Assembly (NCBI GenBank): GCA_014360105.1
Contig: JACIYD010000084.1
Coordinates: 1-6,818 of the forward strand
DNA from: Clostridia bacterium
GTDB taxonomy: Bacteria; Bacillota; DSM-521; Neomoorellales; SLTJ01
Length of the DNA: 6,818 bases
Reading direction: 5' to 3'
This document shows positions 5,415 to 6,818 of this stretch, in pieces (within the stretch, counting starts at the first letter, position 1; every line of letters begins with the position of its first letter). The position numbers and the translations under genes were made by a program. A model generated the notes under the pieces. It saw only the letters and a list, made by a program, of their open reading frames with translations. It was not told the origin of the DNA and made no database searches.

Positions 5415-6054
5415 CGCCCAACCCGGCCTTTTCTCGCAGAAACGTCTCTACGATGTTCCTTACCCGGGCGAAAACTGCCGCCGCCGGCCCTGTTGCCTCT
5501 ACCAGTACCCTTCTTTCCTTGTCCTCTCGGGCCAGTGCTAGGTAACCCAGGCGCAGCCTTTGGAGGAATTCCGCTCCCTCGGCTTCCAAACGGTCTGCCG
5601 CCCGGCCGCTCGCGGCCAGCCTCCGCTGTGCCTCCTCCACGGGCAAATCAAGAATAATGGTCAAGTCCGGCCTAAGTCCGCCCGTGGCAAGCGCGTCGGC
5701 TGCTGTAAGCAGGCCAAAATCCAGGCCCCGGCCGCAACCCTGGTACACCAGAGTAGAATCGCTAAAGCGGTCACAGAGAACCACCAGGCCACGCTCCAGG
5801 GCGGGACGGATTACCCGGGCAACATGCTCTGCTCGGGCCGCCAAGTAGAGAAAAAGTTCCGCGGCCGCGGTGGTCGGCCCCAGGCCTTGCCCGAGAACAA
5901 TTTCCCTCAGCTTATCGCCCAAGGGCGTCCCCCCTGGCTCGTGGGTTGCCAACACCGCATACCCGGCGTGCGTAAGATAGCGGCCCAGCAGGGCGGCCTG
6001 CGTGGTTTTGCCTGCCCCGTCTATCCCCTCGATGGTAATCAAATACCCTGGCAT
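5377..6054 (-). CDS. tmk: Thymidylate kinase
   Basis: Phosphorylates dTMP to dTDP with ATP, an essential step of dTTP synthesis; 225 residues, a little longer than the usual 205-215. The P-loop is EGIDGAGKTT (9-18). HEPGGTPLGDKLR (38-50) and the CDRFSDST motif (94-101, with D95-R96) bind dTMP. The LID region RRLAASGRAADRLE is at about 144-157. The conserved domain ends near residue 210; the last 12 residues (DALTGPFRPRDC) are encoded in the overlap with holB and appear to be an extension. The start is clear: GGAGG (6065-6061) lies 6 bases before ATG at 6054, 12 bases after the decarboxylase stop. In B. subtilis darA (yaaQ) and yaaR separate tmk from holB; here holB begins inside tmk. Confidence 0.97.
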   Translation of the reverse strand: MPGYLITIEGIDGAGKTTQAALLGRYLTHAGYAVLATHEPGGTPLGDKLREIVLGQGLGPTTAAAELFLYLAARAEHVARVIRPALERGLVVLCDRFSDSTLVYQGCGRGLDFGLLTAADALATGGLRPDLTIILDLPVEEAQRRLAASGRAADRLEAEGAEFLQRLRLGYLALAREDKERRVLVEATGPAAAVFARVRNIVETFLREKAGLGDALTGPFRPRDC

Positions 6055-6066
6055 TGCTTTCCTCCG

Positions 6067-6818
6067 TTAGCACCGGGCCACCACGGCCGCCTCTCCCCGG
6101 AGGCTCAAGCCCTGGAGGTGATAACCGCGTCGCCGATATATCTCTACGTAATGGGCCACTTCCTCGCCGATCAATTCACCCGGCCAACAAAGGGGCGTCC
6201 CCGGCGGGTAAAGGACGATGGCCCGTGCCGCGACCTCGCCCACCGCGTCGCCGAGGGGCAACCAGCGGTGAGCCGCAAAAAAGGCCTCCCGTGGCGTTAA
6301 GACCGCGGGAGGAATGGCCAAGCGTGGCAACACACCCGGCGTTTCGGCCCGCCGGTCAGCCGTCCCTTGCGCGGCTACGCCGCGAAAAGCGGCTACCACG
6401 CGCGACGCGACCTCCCGGTCATCCGCCAGACTGAAAACGAGCAGGACATGGCGGTCTCCCCAAGCCTCCACCGCTAGGCCGCCGCGTTCGCACAAAGACA
6501 GGGCAAGTTCCCTCCCACCATATCCAAGCGAGGGCGCCGCCACCACCAGCCGCAATGGGTCCTGTGTCAGGCCCGGCCCCGGCGTCCAGACCATAAAGCG
6601 CCAATCCCCGTCCAGCCAAGCGCGTACTTCGTCCGCAGCCGCCAGGGCCGCCTCCCACAAATCGGCCCCGCGCCTCGCAATTTCTGCCCGCAGAGCGTCG
6701 ATGGAGGCAAGTAACGGATAAGAGGGGCTTGTACTCTGCAGGAAGTCGAGGGCGAGGGCAATCCGTTCCCCAAAGTTCACGCCTTGCCCGAGGTGTAACA
6801 CGGCCGTTTGCGTAAGGG
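6067..6818 (-). CDS. Orn/Lys/Arg decarboxylase family protein, C-terminal part (cut by window edge)
   Basis: The last 249 complete codons of a PLP-dependent (fold type I) basic amino-acid decarboxylase; the frame runs off the window at 6818. The visible part starts LTQTAVLHLGQGVNFGERIALAL, then LQSTSPSYPLLASIDALR, both hallmarks of the family's major domain. In the family, LTQTA follows closely after the His-Lys carrying PLP, so that lysine should lie just beyond the edge. The C-terminal domain shows LTPREAFFAAHRWLPLGDAVGEVAARAIVLYPPGTPLCWPGELIGEE, the usual PPGxPxxxPGE signature. It matches B. subtilis yaaO upstream of tmk. Whether it acts on arginine, lysine or ornithine cannot be told from this part. 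Product in the cell would be a polyamine precursor or cadaverine. Confidence 0.93.
   Translation of the reverse strand, partial: LTQTAVLHLGQGVNFGERIALALDFLQSTSPSYPLLASIDALRAEIARRGADLWEAALAAADEVRAWLDGDWRFMVWTPGPGLTQDPLRLVVAAPSLGYGGRELALSLCERGGLAVEAWGDRHVLLVFSLADDREVASRVVAAFRGVAAQGTADRRAETPGVLPRLAIPPAVLTPREAFFAAHRWLPLGDAVGEVAARAIVLYPPGTPLCWPGELIGEEVAHYVEIYRRRGYHLQGLSLRGEAAVVARC

Noticed and set aside
5560..6300. Plus-strand open frame (246 codons) opposite tmk and the decarboxylase
   Set aside because: It spans two real minus-strand genes and their junction, and its translation resembles no family; it is a composition artefact.

Overview
The window looks like a stretch of a GC-rich, Gram-positive, probably spore-forming Firmicute chromosome. 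It is perhaps a thermophilic or anaerobic clostridial lineage such as the Moorella/Desulfotomaculum group; that placement is inferred from gene order and protein style, not from a search. The gene order matches the conserved Firmicutes neighbourhood Orn/Lys/Arg decarboxylase - tmk - holB - ricT - yabA - rsmI - abrB - metG - tatD, known from near the replication origin of Bacillus subtilis. Everything is on the minus strand except abrB, which is inserted in the opposite direction as it is in Bacillus.

Right part (6818 down to 2517, minus strand): a tight six-gene run. A decarboxylase truncated by the window edge is followed after 12 bases by thymidylate kinase (tmk). Then come the clamp-loader delta-prime subunit (holB), the PSP1/RicT regulator, the replication-initiation control protein YabA and the 16S rRNA methyltransferase RsmI. 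From tmk onward every junction is an overlap (38, 41, 62 and 17 bases), so translation is probably coupled. The group joins dTTP supply, the replisome clamp loader, control of DnaA and ribosome modification.

Middle (about 2093-2563): the only regulatory region. Two back-to-back promoters with extended -10 elements lie between metG and abrB. A perfect Spo0A-box core (TGTCGAA) sits just downstream of the predicted abrB start, as expected if Spo0A represses abrB in this organism as in B. subtilis. The abrB terminator hairpin is embedded in the last codons of the convergent rsmI gene. This AbrB carries a four-cysteine, zinc-ribbon-like C-terminus.

Left part (2086 down to 1, minus strand): methionyl-tRNA synthetase (metG) with a C-terminal tRNA-binding OB domain, followed after 13 bases by the first 44 codons of a TatD-family metal-dependent DNase, cut by the window edge. 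No mobile element, CRISPR array, tRNA or rRNA gene was found. There is no gene-free stretch above 300 bases. I see no undescribed multi-gene system; the interest lies in the compact gene overlaps and the regulatory architecture around abrB.
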